NCBI RefSeq assembly: GCF_035658495.1
Contig: NZ_CP141945.1
Span: forward strand, 1,306,001 to 1,370,000
Origin: Novosphingobium sp. RL4
GTDB lineage: Bacteria > Pseudomonadota > Alphaproteobacteria > Sphingomonadales > Sphingomonadaceae
Length of the DNA stretch: 64,000 nt
Direction: 5' to 3'
Under the pieces are notes generated by a model. That model saw only the letters and a program-made list of their open reading frames with translations, was not told the DNA's origin and ran no database searches. Shown here piece after piece: positions 51,986 through 60,841 of this stretch. Each line of letters begins with the position of its first letter. Position 1 is the stretch's first letter. The translations under genes were made by a program, and so were the position numbers.

Positions 51986-52143
51986 GACGACAGCGCCGCC
52001 TCCACCTCTGCAATGCGGGCCTCGAGACCGGCGATCCACCGCCGCTGCTCTTCGAGTGGATCATAGGCAGCGGCGTGGTCGAGCACCTCGAGATAGCGCC
52101 AGAGGCTCGACCAAGTGCTGCGCAACCTTTCACTTATTGCCAT
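51904..52143 (-). CDS. Small unknown protein downstream of the second RND permease
   Basis: A 79-residue frame beginning MAISERLRSTWSSLWRYLEV with a helical, charged middle (EEQRRWIAGLEARIAEVEAAL) that could form a coiled coil. GAGAGA lies 6 bases before the ATG at 52143, 46 bases after the permease stop and on the same strand, so it may be the last gene of the RND operon. Its 3' end runs into the HxlR fragment, so the natural C-terminus may be lost. Unknown function. Confidence 0.45.
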   Translation of the reverse strand: MAISERLRSTWSSLWRYLEVLDHAAAYDPLEEQRRWIAGLEARIAEVEAALSSGQEGPFPPSQPISWRVGCASSKKPGS

Positions 52144-52189
52144 GGAACATCTCTCGATAGATCGGACCTCGTCCTGAAGATGGCGCTGC

Positions 52190-55100
52190 TCATGCCAGGC
52201 GTTCCCGTGGCGCCGGGCCGTGCGCGGTGGCCTGCGTCGCCGACCGGTCATCGCCCGATGGCGGCGCGATGCGATACCAGAGTGCGTAGAGCGCGGGCAG
52301 GAACAACAGGGTAAGGACGGTTCCGCCCAAGGTGCCGCCAATCAGCGTCACCGCCATGGATCCCCAGAACACCGAACTGATGAGCGGCACGAACGCCAGC
52401 ACGGCAGCCAGCGCTGTCAGGATGACGGGACGCGAGCGCTGGACCGTCGCCTCGACCACCGCATCAAAAGGAGACAGTCCGGCATGCTCGTTGTCGTGGA
52501 TCTGGCCCATGAGGATCAGCGTGTTGCGCATCAGGATGCCCGCGAGCGCGATGAGCCCCAGGATTGCGTTGAACCCGAAGGGCTGGCCCGTCAGCAGCAG
52601 GATCGGCACCACCCCAACCAGGCCGAGCGGCGCGGTCAGCAGGACGATCCACATTGCCGACAGGCTGCGCACCTGAAGGATGATCACGATCATCATCAGC
52701 ACGATCATGATAGGGAAGATCGGCGCAAGCGCGGCATTGGCCTTGCCAGCCTCCTCGATCGAGCCCGCCATGTCGATATGATAGCCGACCGGCAGATCGT
52801 CGATGATCGGCTGCAGCTTCTTCGCCATCGCCGCCGATACGTCGGGCGGCTGAAGCCCATCGGCGATATCGCCGCGCACCGTGATGGTCGGTACCCGGTC
52901 GCGGCGCTGGAGGATCGGGTCCTCCATACGGACTTCCATCCGGCCAATCTGGCTGACCGGGACGCGCTGCCCGTCCGCGCCGGTGAGGGTGTAGTCGCCG
53001 ATACGCGCCGGATCGAGCCGATCGGGCCCCTCAGAGCGCACTACGACATCGACGGTACGGATGTCTTCGCGAGCCTGACTCACGGTGACGCCGGTCAAGA
53101 GGAACTGAAGCTGTTGCGCTACGTCGCTGGAGGAGAGGCCAATCGCGCGCAGACGATCCTGGTCGAGCACGAAGTGCAGCGCGGGCGCCCGCTCACTCCA
53201 GTCGCTGTTGACGGTGCGCATCATGGGATCGGCTTGAAGGACGTTCTGGACCTTGGCCGCGATGGAGCGGACCGTTGCGAGATCGGGTCCGTTGACACGG
53301 AAGGCGACAGGGAACGGCGAATAGGGACCAAACACGAGCTGCGTCGCGCGCACGCGTGCGGCAGGCGCGAGCCCATCTGCCGCAGCCCGGCGCAAGCGGA
53401 CCTTGAGCGCATCACGCGATTCCTCATCCGGCGTGCGCACGATGATCTTGGCGAACGACGGATCGGGCAACTCAGGCGAAAGGGACATGAAGAAGCGCGG
53501 AGCGCCTTGTCCGACATAGGTTGTGACGACCTTGGCTTCCGGCTGCTTGCGCAGCCAGGCCTCGACCTCCTGGGCGGATTTCGCCGTCTGGGCGATCGCA
53601 GTGCCCTTTGGCATCTGCACCTCGACCAGCACTTCGGGCCGGTCGGAAGCGGGAAAGAACTGCTTCTTCACCAGCGGCATACCCGCGCCGGCAACAAGGA
53701 ATGCGCCAAGGGTCGCCAGTGCGACCAGCTTCTTACGGCGCACCGCCCAACCTATGACCCGGCGCACCTTCTGGTAGCGCGGCGTCTCATAGATCGCGGA
53801 ATGCCCGCCTTCGACCGGCTTGATATTGGGCAGCAGCTTCACGCCCATGTAAGGGGTGAAGATCACCGCCACGAACCAGGAGGCGATGAGGGCAAAGCCT
53901 ACTACCCAGAAGATGTTTCCGGCATATTCCCCAGCCGTGGACTGGGCAAACCCAACCGGCATCAGGCCGATGACCGTCAGTAGCGTGCCCGCCAGCATCG
54001 GTGCGGCCGTGTGGCTCCAGGCATAGGCCGAGGCCTTGATGCGGTCGTAACCTTCCTCCATCTTCACGACCATCATCTCGATGGCGATGATGGCGTCATC
54101 GACCAGAAGGCCAAGCGCGAGGATGAGCGCGCCCAGCGTGATGCGGTCGAGGACCCGGCCAGTTGCCCACATGATGACCAGCACCACCGCAAGCGTCAGC
54201 GGCACGGCGGCCGCGACGACGATGCCTACCCGCCAGCCGAGGCTGACGAGGCTGACGATCATCACGATCGCAAGCGCCTCCAGGAATGTATGCATGAACT
54301 GGTCGACGGCTTCGCTGATGTTCACGGCCTGATCGGTCACGGGCGTCAGGCTCATGCCCACCGGCAGCTCGGACGAGATCTTCTCGATCTCGGCCTTGAG
54401 CGACTTGCCAAGATCGAGGCCATTCCAGCCCTCTCGCATGATGACACCAAGCAGAATGGCGGGTTCGCCCTCGCTGCGAACCAGGAATGTCGCCGGATCC
54501 TCATAGCCGCGCGTCACACTGGCGATGTCGGACAGGCGCAGTGTCCGCCCATTGGCGACAATCGGCACATCACGGATCTTCGTCAGATCGTCGAAAGCGC
54601 CATCCAGGCGCACCAGGGTTTGCTGACCCTTCGTTTCGATCGCGCCGGCAGGGGTGATCAGATTTTGGCTCGCAAGCGCCGTGAAGATATCGCGAGGGGA
54701 TACACCCAGGGTCGCCAAACGCTCTTGGGCGAACTCGACATAGATGCGCTGGGGACGCTCGCCGACGATGTTGATCTTGTTGACGCCGGGAACGTGGAGC
54801 AATCGCTGGCGCAGGCTCTCCGCTTCGCGCGCGAGCAGCCGCTGCGGTTCGCCCTTTGCCTTCAACGCGTAAAGAGCGAACGTGACGTCGCCATATTCGT
54901 CGTTGATGAAAGGTCCAACCACGCCCTGAGGCAGCTTCGCGGCTTCATCGCCCAGCTTCTTGCGGGCCTGGTAGAATTGCTCCGGCACCTCTTTCGGGGG
55001 CGTCTTGTCGATCAGCGTCAGCGTGGTGAAGGCAAGGCCGGGCCGCGTGAAGGTTTCACTGCGGTCGTAATAGCGCAGTTCCTGCAACCGCTTCTCGAGC

Positions 55101-55327
55101 GGCTCGGCGACCTGGTCCTGCATTTCCCGTGCGGTCGCGCCAGGCCAAGCGGTAACCACGGTCATGACCTTGATGGTGAAGCTGGGGTCTTCCGCCCGGC
55201 CAAGGCTGAGGAAGGAGAAGATACCTGCACCGACGATGGCAATCAGGAAGAAGAGAGTGACGGATTTCTCGCGCACGGCGAGCGCGGAGAGGTTGAAACC
55301 CCGCTTTTCGGGCGCATGCTCGCTCAT
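52190..55327 (-). CDS. RND efflux permease (AcrB/TriC-like), second system
   Basis: A 1045-residue inner-membrane RND pump with an N-terminal REKSVTLFFLIAIVGAG helix, large periplasmic loops and the TM4 proton relay LVDDAIIAIEMM. Blocks such as RAEDPSFTIKVMTVVTAWPG and DRVPTITVRGDI resemble TriC/MexF-like efflux transporters. It shares an ATGA overlap (55324-55327) with the adaptor gene before it. The first RND system (42231) is a separate paralogue of a different subgroup. Confidence 0.9.
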   Translation of the reverse strand: MSEHAPEKRGFNLSALAVREKSVTLFFLIAIVGAGIFSFLSLGRAEDPSFTIKVMTVVTAWPGATAREMQDQVAEPLEKRLQELRYYDRSETFTRPGLAFTTLTLIDKTPPKEVPEQFYQARKKLGDEAAKLPQGVVGPFINDEYGDVTFALYALKAKGEPQRLLAREAESLRQRLLHVPGVNKINIVGERPQRIYVEFAQERLATLGVSPRDIFTALASQNLITPAGAIETKGQQTLVRLDGAFDDLTKIRDVPIVANGRTLRLSDIASVTRGYEDPATFLVRSEGEPAILLGVIMREGWNGLDLGKSLKAEIEKISSELPVGMSLTPVTDQAVNISEAVDQFMHTFLEALAIVMIVSLVSLGWRVGIVVAAAVPLTLAVVLVIMWATGRVLDRITLGALILALGLLVDDAIIAIEMMVVKMEEGYDRIKASAYAWSHTAAPMLAGTLLTVIGLMPVGFAQSTAGEYAGNIFWVVGFALIASWFVAVIFTPYMGVKLLPNIKPVEGGHSAIYETPRYQKVRRVIGWAVRRKKLVALATLGAFLVAGAGMPLVKKQFFPASDRPEVLVEVQMPKGTAIAQTAKSAQEVEAWLRKQPEAKVVTTYVGQGAPRFFMSLSPELPDPSFAKIIVRTPDEESRDALKVRLRRAAADGLAPAARVRATQLVFGPYSPFPVAFRVNGPDLATVRSIAAKVQNVLQADPMMRTVNSDWSERAPALHFVLDQDRLRAIGLSSSDVAQQLQFLLTGVTVSQAREDIRTVDVVVRSEGPDRLDPARIGDYTLTGADGQRVPVSQIGRMEVRMEDPILQRRDRVPTITVRGDIADGLQPPDVSAAMAKKLQPIIDDLPVGYHIDMAGSIEEAGKANAALAPIFPIMIVLMMIVIILQVRSLSAMWIVLLTAPLGLVGVVPILLLTGQPFGFNAILGLIALAGILMRNTLILMGQIHDNEHAGLSPFDAVVEATVQRSRPVILTALAAVLAFVPLISSVFWGSMAVTLIGGTLGGTVLTLLFLPALYALWYRIAPPSGDDRSATQATAHGPAPRERLA

Positions 55328-56409
55328 TGCGCGGCTCCCGGCACCAGCGCAGTGCGCACGGCCTGACCCTGGTGCAGCATGTGGGCTCCCATGGCAACGA
55401 AGCGTTCACCTGCCTTGAGGCCCGATGCGATCGTCGCAGTCTCCTCACCGACCGCCGCGATCCGCACAGGCCGCCACGCGAGCTTCGCGGGCGAGCCGGA
55501 GCGGATCACCCAGACACCGGGACCTTTGCCCTCGTCCCGAATTGCGCCGAGCGGCACCACGGTCGATGACGCATCTCCGGGCTGCGCCAGCGAAACAGTA
55601 ACCGTCGATCCGAGCGGAGCGTCCGCCGGTGCGCCTTCGAGAACGTAGCGGGCTTCGAAGGTGCGCGTCGCCGGATCGGCAGCATCGGAAAGAAGACGCA
55701 GGCGCGCCGGCCCCGTCGCGCCGCCATAAGTGCGGGCACGGGCCGTCGAGCCGGTCGTCGGTCGGATCGTCTCTGGCAATTGCACCAGGGCTTCGCGTGG
55801 GCCGGACCGGGCCAGCCGGACAACAATCTGGCCTGCTGCCACCACCTGCCCAGGTTCCGCAAGCGTCTCGACGACCGTGCCGTCGGCATCGGCCATGAGG
55901 AGGCTGTAATTCGCTTCGTTGCGCGAAACCCGGGCCTGCGCTTCCGCCGCCGCGAGCTGAGCACGGGCCGAATCCGCGGCGGCCTTTGCCTGATCGTAAG
56001 TGGAAGCCGAGACCGCTCCCGCGCCGACGAGGTCGCGCAGACGCTTCTCGTCGGCTGCGGTCTGCACCGAGCGTGCACGCGCGGCCTGCACCGTTTCTTG
56101 CGATGCCCGCGTTGCAAGCGCGAGATCGGTCTGATCGATCCGCATAAGCGGCTGGCCGCGCCGTACGACCTGTCCGGCATTTACGAGGCGTTCGATCACT
56201 TTGCCGCCGACCCGGAAACCCAGATCGCTCTGCACACGGGCTGCGACGATACCGGTGAATTCGCGATTGATTCCGCCCTGCGACGCGGACGTCATCACCC
56301 TTACCAGGGGCGGCTCCGTACGCGGGTCGCCATCCGCCTTGCTGCATGCTGCGAGGGAAAGCGGGAGAGCAAGGACGCAAAGGCCTGCTCCTAGAAAACG
56401 ACTCGACAA
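55324..56409 (-). CDS. RND efflux adaptor lipoprotein, second system
   Basis: A periplasmic adaptor of about 361 residues with a lipobox LAAC (Cys22), a barrel-sandwich hybrid (GFRVGGKVIERLVNAGQVV and the second half near ADGTVVETLAEPGQVVAAG), a coiled coil (RASQETVQAARARSVQTAA) and the beta-barrel and C-terminal domains. I choose the TTG at 56409, preceded by GGAGGA 7 bases away, because it starts the natural signal peptide (SSRFLGAGLCVLALPLS); an in-frame ATG at 56439 would put ten extra residues before it. Regulated by the TetR gene upstream. Confidence 0.85.
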   Translation of the reverse strand: MSSRFLGAGLCVLALPLSLAACSKADGDPRTEPPLVRVMTSASQGGINREFTGIVAARVQSDLGFRVGGKVIERLVNAGQVVRRGQPLMRIDQTDLALATRASQETVQAARARSVQTAADEKRLRDLVGAGAVSASTYDQAKAAADSARAQLAAAEAQARVSRNEANYSLLMADADGTVVETLAEPGQVVAAGQIVVRLARSGPREALVQLPETIRPTTGSTARARTYGGATGPARLRLLSDAADPATRTFEARYVLEGAPADAPLGSTVTVSLAQPGDASSTVVPLGAIRDEGKGPGVWVIRSGSPAKLAWRPVRIAAVGEETATIASGLKAGERFVAMGAHMLHQGQAVRTALVPGAAQ

Positions 56410-56416
56410 GGCTGGA

Positions 56417-56435
56417 TCCTCCAAACTTTGGAGGA
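56417..56435 (-). promoter_or_regulatory. 19-bp perfect palindrome covering the adaptor ribosome site
   Basis: On the minus strand TCCTCCAAA-G-TTTGGAGGA is a perfect palindrome. Its second arm contains GGAGGA, the Shine-Dalgarno for the adaptor start at 56409, so in mRNA an 8-bp stem with a 3-base loop could hide the ribosome site. As DNA it could equally be an operator downstream of the promoter. Confidence 0.65.
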
Positions 56436-56448
56436 GCATTGTTGTCGT

Positions 56449-56465
56449 GTAACCATTATGTCAAT
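56449..56465. promoter_or_regulatory. Possible TetR box and -35 of the adaptor-permease transcript
   Basis: GTAACCATTAT (56449-56459) recurs as GTGACCATTAT at 57141, in the other promoter flanking the TetR gene. It overlaps TTGACA on the minus strand (56464-56459), a good -35 for the adaptor gene; the -10 is weak. A shared motif in both promoters around a TetR gene suggests its operator. Confidence 0.5.
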
Positions 56466-56481
56466 AGGTCACTGGTCATTG

Positions 56482-57102
56482 TCACGGCGCGAGGCTGCGC
56501 AGAATGAGGCTCATTACTTCAGATGGAGCTTCGGGAAGCAGGTCGAGATTGCGCTCGAGATGGAGCGGATCGACAAAGGGCGTCATGGCATGGAAGATCG
56601 CCCGGCAAGTCTCGTCGAGCGGCGTCTTGCGCTCGAACTCGCCGCTTTCCCGGCCGCTCTTGATGATTTCGGCAAGCATGTGGTTGAGCGTCTGCTTGTA
56701 TGCCAGGGACGAACCCCATTGCTCAGCGGCAGAATGGGCCGTGATGTCATAAATCTTGCGATCATGGAAAAAAAGGTCGACGCTTCGGGTTGTCAAGCTT
56801 TTGAACATGCGACGAAGACGATCTGTCGCGCTGCTGCCTTGATCGATCGCCGCGCGCGCCTCTGTTAAGATCTGCTCCAGTCGCGAACCGCAGATTGCTT
56901 CCCCGATCGCCTGCTTCGACTCGAAGAAGCGATAGATATAGGCTTTTGAGAATCCGATCTCCTTGGCGAGGTCGGCCACGGTAGTCTTGGCATAGCCATA
57001 GCGGGCAAAACATTCGTGCGCCGCCGCGATGATCTGGTCGCGCACGGCATGTTCTGCGGGCCCTCGGACCGGGGAGTCATTGGTGTAGGTGCTGCTGCTC
57101 AT
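56482..57102 (-). CDS. TetR-family repressor of the second RND system
   Basis: A 206-residue TetR protein with the N-terminal helix-turn-helix at about residues 38-60 (TTVADLAKEIGFSKAYIYRFF) and a C-terminal helical domain. It lies between the adaptor-permease operon (same strand, downstream) and the outer-membrane factor gene (divergent, 57193), so it can control both, as AcrR-like repressors do. Effector likely a pump substrate. A shared GTRACCATTAT motif is found in both promoters. Confidence 0.9.
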   Translation of the reverse strand: MSSSTYTNDSPVRGPAEHAVRDQIIAAAHECFARYGYAKTTVADLAKEIGFSKAYIYRFFESKQAIGEAICGSRLEQILTEARAAIDQGSSATDRLRRMFKSLTTRSVDLFFHDRKIYDITAHSAAEQWGSSLAYKQTLNHMLAEIIKSGRESGEFERKTPLDETCRAIFHAMTPFVDPLHLERNLDLLPEAPSEVMSLILRSLAP

Positions 57103-57192
57103 CGCTCAAGCATAATGACATAGGCCATAATTGACAACGAGTGACCATTATATATATCAGTCATATCTTGCCATTTGCGTCCTGAGGAAGCG
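57103..57192 (+). promoter_or_regulatory. Promoter of the second outer-membrane factor gene
   Basis: TTGACA at 57131-57136 and TATATC at 57153-57158 (16-bp spacer) make a good promoter. GTGACCATTAT at 57141-57151 lies between them and repeats the motif near 56449. GAGGAAG at 57184 is the ribosome site for ATG 57193. The region also serves the minus-strand TetR gene. Confidence 0.6.
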
Positions 57193-58635
57193 ATGCGTCC
57201 CCTGAACTCGATTCTTTCCGCCGTAGGCGGCTCCGTCCTTCTTGCCGGCTGCGGAGTTGGGCCGCGCTATGTAGCCCCGGTGTCGATACAGCCGGCCGCC
57301 TTTACGAGCGGACCTGCGGTCGAGGCGCGATCGTCCGCATCGGAATCCTCAGACCTGGTTGCATGGTGGCGCACGTTCGACGATCCGCTTCTTACAAGCC
57401 TTGTCGAACGGGGACTGGTGCAGAATCTTGATCTCCAGCAGGCGGCCGCACGCGTCGTCCAGGCGCGCGCGGCGCTTAAGGGTGCGGATGCCGCGCTGAT
57501 GCCCTCGGGTCAGGTCAGCGGACAGGCCGGTGAGGTCTATCAGTCCCGTGACACGCCTATCGGACGGATCGGCAGTGCTTTTCCCCAGTTCGAGCGGTCG
57601 ACCGAGACCTATGAGCTGAGCCTCGGTGCCAGCTGGGAAATCGACCTGTTTGGAGGGCGCGACGCTGCTCGCGATGCGGCGCGCGCCGACTGGCAGACAT
57701 CACAAGCCGGCGCGGTTGCCGCGCGCCTATCCGTCGCGGCGCAGATCGCCGATACCTATGTTGCCATCCGAATGTTGCAGGCGCGGCTCAATGTCGCGCG
57801 TTTGCAACTCGAAACCCAGCAGCGGCTGGTCGACCTTGTGGCGCTCCAATATCGCAAGGGTGTGGCTGCCGAACTTCAGTTGAGGCAAGCGGAAGGCGCT
57901 CTGGCGCAGGTCCGCGCCTCCGTCCCGGCTCTGCAAAACGAGCTCGACATGGCGATGAATGCACTCGACGTGTTGATCGGCGTTCAGCCTGGCACGACAC
58001 GCCCCGAACTTGCAGCCTCGACGCCAGTCCCAGCACCGCCTGCGATCTCGACGGCCGGGGGGCCGGCCGCCTTGCTGCGCCGTCGCCCCGACATCATAGC
58101 TGCGGAGCGCACGCTTGCCGCGTCCAACGCGCGCATTGGTGTGGCGGTATCGGAATATTATCCGAAATTCTCTCTGAGCGGCCTGTTGGGAACGGCGACC
58201 ACGGCTGCAGGCGGCCTGTTTACCGGCAATGCCACGCAGGCCAATGGCGTGTTTGGCCTGCGCTGGCGGCTGTTTGATTTCGGGCGGGTCGACGCCGAGA
58301 TAAAGGCCGCCAAGGGACGCAATGTCGAAGCGCTGGCAGCTTACCGCCTGACGGTTTTGCGCGCCTCGCAGGATGTCGAGGACGCATTCTCCACACTGCT
58401 GCAACAGGAAGCGCGCGCGACGGCCCTCGTCCAGGGCGAAGGTTCGCTGTCACGGGCGCGAGACGCTTCCATGGCCGCCTACAAGGGCGGAATGGCAAGC
58501 CTGATCGAGGTGCTGGATGCCGACCGTCGCCTGCTCGAAACCCGCGATGGCGCGATCCAGGCGCGCGCCGCAGCAACGCGAGGCGCGATTGCATCGTTTC
58601 GTGCCCTTGGCGGAGGATGGAGCGCCGCGGGTTGA
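57193..58635 (+). CDS. NodT-type outer-membrane efflux lipoprotein, second system
   Basis: A 480-residue outer-membrane factor: lipoprotein signal ending LLAGCGVGPRY (Cys20), two OEP repeats (LQQAAARVVQARAALKGADAALMPSGQ and RRRPDIIAAERTLAASNARIGVAVSEYYPKFSL), and Trp-rich start LVAWWRTFDDPLL. The ATG at 57193 has GAGG 5 bases upstream; a TTG at 57175 lacks one. It pairs with the adaptor and permease on the other strand to make a full tripartite pump. Confidence 0.9.
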   Translation: MRPLNSILSAVGGSVLLAGCGVGPRYVAPVSIQPAAFTSGPAVEARSSASESSDLVAWWRTFDDPLLTSLVERGLVQNLDLQQAAARVVQARAALKGADAALMPSGQVSGQAGEVYQSRDTPIGRIGSAFPQFERSTETYELSLGASWEIDLFGGRDAARDAARADWQTSQAGAVAARLSVAAQIADTYVAIRMLQARLNVARLQLETQQRLVDLVALQYRKGVAAELQLRQAEGALAQVRASVPALQNELDMAMNALDVLIGVQPGTTRPELAASTPVPAPPAISTAGGPAALLRRRPDIIAAERTLAASNARIGVAVSEYYPKFSLSGLLGTATTAAGGLFTGNATQANGVFGLRWRLFDFGRVDAEIKAAKGRNVEALAAYRLTVLRASQDVEDAFSTLLQQEARATALVQGEGSLSRARDASMAAYKGGMASLIEVLDADRRLLETRDGAIQARAAATRGAIASFRALGGGWSAAG

Positions 58636-59090
58636 TCGCCGGCGAAATTCGGCTCTTTAGACTGTCAGTCGCAGATTTTCCGATGAGCCGCTTGTGAAAG
58701 CAACCTGTGGCCCCCTCATGTTGAGGCGTAGTGAGGCAGTTGCCAGGCAAGTGGGACGGCGGCGGCCATTTTCGGTGAAACCCTTCATTCATACCGCCCC
58801 TTCAGGATAACTTTTTGGTCGGCGGCCGACGCCGCCTAAGCGTTAGCTATCTCCACAACCAGGCCCAGCACCCGACGGTCGCCTATCGGCCAGTCGAAGG
58901 CATCCAAAATGGGAAAGCTGCCATTCCGCACCTGAGAGCGTAAAATTGGGTGCTGAACGACCGGGCAGGGGCGAGCACGGAACGGCGAGCACGGCATCAA
59001 GCCTTTGAGAGTCGACAGGTCTGCCAGGCGCCCTTTCAGTCTGGCGAGTGCGTCTTGCTGGAAATGTGAGTGAGGCATAGATGCCCGACC
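58636..59090. other. 455-bp intergenic region with one weak open frame
   Basis: No strong gene is seen. A minus-strand open frame at 58836-59078 could code an 80-residue protein (starting MPHSHFQQDALARLKGRLAD and ending with a hydrophobic VLGLVVEIANA stretch), but it lacks a ribosome site; I would treat it as unconfirmed. A short weak hairpin lies near 58645-58663. The region is where recognisable sphingomonad core genes give way to accessory genes. Confidence 0.45.
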
Positions 59091-59663
59091 ATGAAACCGA
59101 TCGCTCCCGCCCAAATCGACGACCAGGTCATCCGCTTTGCTCGCATCGCACTCAAGGGTGTGCCCGAGTGGATCGAGGTGGAGCCTCTAGAGGGAAGCAT
59201 GCAAACCGAGTGCTTCGATAACGTCGATCGGGCGATCCGCGCTCATGGTGGCAAGGCGATCATGGGGTGGATCATTTGGGAAAAGCCTGGCGTATGGCTG
59301 GAGGCAGAGCACCACGCGATATGGGAGCAACAGGACGGCACCCGGCGCGACGTTACCCCCACGGTTGATGGGGAACCGCGCATAGTGTTCGTGCCGGATG
59401 ACAAGGCAATTCGCACCCATCCTCGGTTTGGGCTACCGACCCGCTACGTCCCGATCTCCAAAGACCTGGTGGCGGTCAATGCGATTAAGAAGGCGCAAAA
59501 GATGATGGAGGTTCGCGCCGAGATTCTCGCCGCTGGGGGTATCAGCCCAAAGCTGATGCCGAAGGCGCAATTGGCGCATGAGCGTTTCATCAAAGCGCTG
59601 GAAGCGATCGACGCTAAACTCGCAGCGCAGGCCAAGGTCGAAAATGACGACACGCCGGAGTGA
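59091..59663 (+). CDS. Hypothetical protein, 190 residues
   Basis: A soluble protein I do not recognise. It has an N-terminal mixed segment (VEPLEGSMQTECFDNVDRAIRAHGGK), a Trp-rich block (AIMGWIIWEKPGVWLEAEHHAIW), a beta-like DGEPRIVFVPDD and a helical C-terminus (AIKKAQKMMEVRAEILAAGG, FIKALEAIDAKLAAQ). Base composition is somewhat lower in GC than the operons to the left. The ATG at 59091 has no strong Shine-Dalgarno; a GTG at 59070 is possible. No neighbour suggests a role. Confidence 0.6.
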   Translation: MKPIAPAQIDDQVIRFARIALKGVPEWIEVEPLEGSMQTECFDNVDRAIRAHGGKAIMGWIIWEKPGVWLEAEHHAIWEQQDGTRRDVTPTVDGEPRIVFVPDDKAIRTHPRFGLPTRYVPISKDLVAVNAIKKAQKMMEVRAEILAAGGISPKLMPKAQLAHERFIKALEAIDAKLAAQAKVENDDTPE

Positions 59664-59894
59664 TGGTGTGCCTACCGTTGTCTGCGGCGCGGGCGGCAGC
59701 AATCGAGAAAGCGGAACATCCTGACTTGAGGTTGGAAAATTGATGGCTGAACCACGATAAAGGGTCCGCTGTGATGGGCAAGGCCTGGGACAACTCTTCC
59801 GTTCCGCGCGGAGAGTCCAGCGGCTGGTTCATTACCATAAGCCGTCACTCAACGGTCGGCTCGCTGGGCGCGAATTGCGACCGGAACTGGGCCG

Positions 59895-60749
59895 CTAGTT
59901 ACCTGTCCGCTTCCGAGACGGCGGCCACCGGTCGTCACCGCAACCGGAAGGCAAAAGGTCGACGTTCAGCGTCTCGATCTTGGAAAACGCTGCGGCCATG
60001 AAATCCATGAACACCGTGGCGCGACGCGGAAGAAGGCGGTTGGCGACGTAGAGGATGTGTATGGGAACGGGGGTGGCCTCACATCCGGTGAGGATCCGCT
60101 TGAGGCGACCGCTCCTGAGGCCGTCCTCGAACAGCCAATGCGGCCCAAGGGCGACGCCCAGGCCGGCCAGGGCGGCCTCGCGCGCGGCTTGTGGGGCGCT
60201 CACGCGAAGTCGGCCGGACACCGTAACTTCCAAGTCGGCGAAGCGCCAGGTCGCGCCCGTCGACAGCAGGGAATAGACGATGCAGTCATGGTTGATCAGG
60301 TCGCCCGGCGTTTCGGGCGTGCCGCGCGCGTCGAGATAATCCGTCGCCGCCACGCAAATGCGCGTGAAAAGGCCGACACGCCGTGCGCGCAAGGCGCTGT
60401 CGCTGAGGTGTCCGATCCGCAGGGCCAGCTCGACGCCGTCGTCGATGAGGTTCACGAAACGATCGGAAATCTGCAGGTCGAGATCGAGACCCGGGTAGGT
60501 CCGCAGAAACTCAGGGACTTGGGGCATCAGAAACGCGTGAGCAAAGGCCGTTGGGCAAGCGACGCGGAGCAGACCAGAGGGACTGGCCTCGCTCTTCAGC
60601 GCAGACTCGGCTTCGTTCACGGCGTCGAGGATGCGGCGGGCTTCGACATAGTAGCGTTCGCCTTCGGGCGTCAGGTGCAGTTTGCGGGTGGATCGTTGCA
60701 AGAGCCGCTGCCGAAGATGCGTCTCCAGGGCCGCCACATTGCGGCTCAC
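59895..60749 (-). pseudogene. LysR-family regulator lacking its N-terminal half-helix (5'-truncated)
   Basis: The minus-strand frame shows a LysR effector domain and the end of the DNA-binding domain from SRNVAALETHLRQRLLQRSTRKLHLTPEG onward, but the usual first 30 residues (helix 1 and 2 of the HTH) are missing; the frame before it is unlike any LysR and opens only with TTG at 60812. It appears to be truncated at its 5' end by a rearrangement near 60750. The effector part (residues GLLRVACPTAFAHAFLMPQV on) is otherwise intact. Confidence 0.7.
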
Positions 60750-60841
60750 CCACCGCGCTCCATGTCTGGAATGCTGAAGAGCGGTCGGCGCGAAGCGCGC
60801 CGTGAAACCCAACAGAATATGGGAAATCCATTTTACCTCAA

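Noticed and set aside
52220..55366. Two long plus-strand frames across the second RND permease
   Set aside because: Antisense shadows (587 and 451 codons) of the pump gene; Asp/His/Arg-rich peptides without domains.
56417..56439. ATG at 56439 as start of the RND adaptor
   Set aside because: It would place ten residues before a normal lipoprotein signal and would not use the GGAGGA site; the TTG at 56409 fits better.
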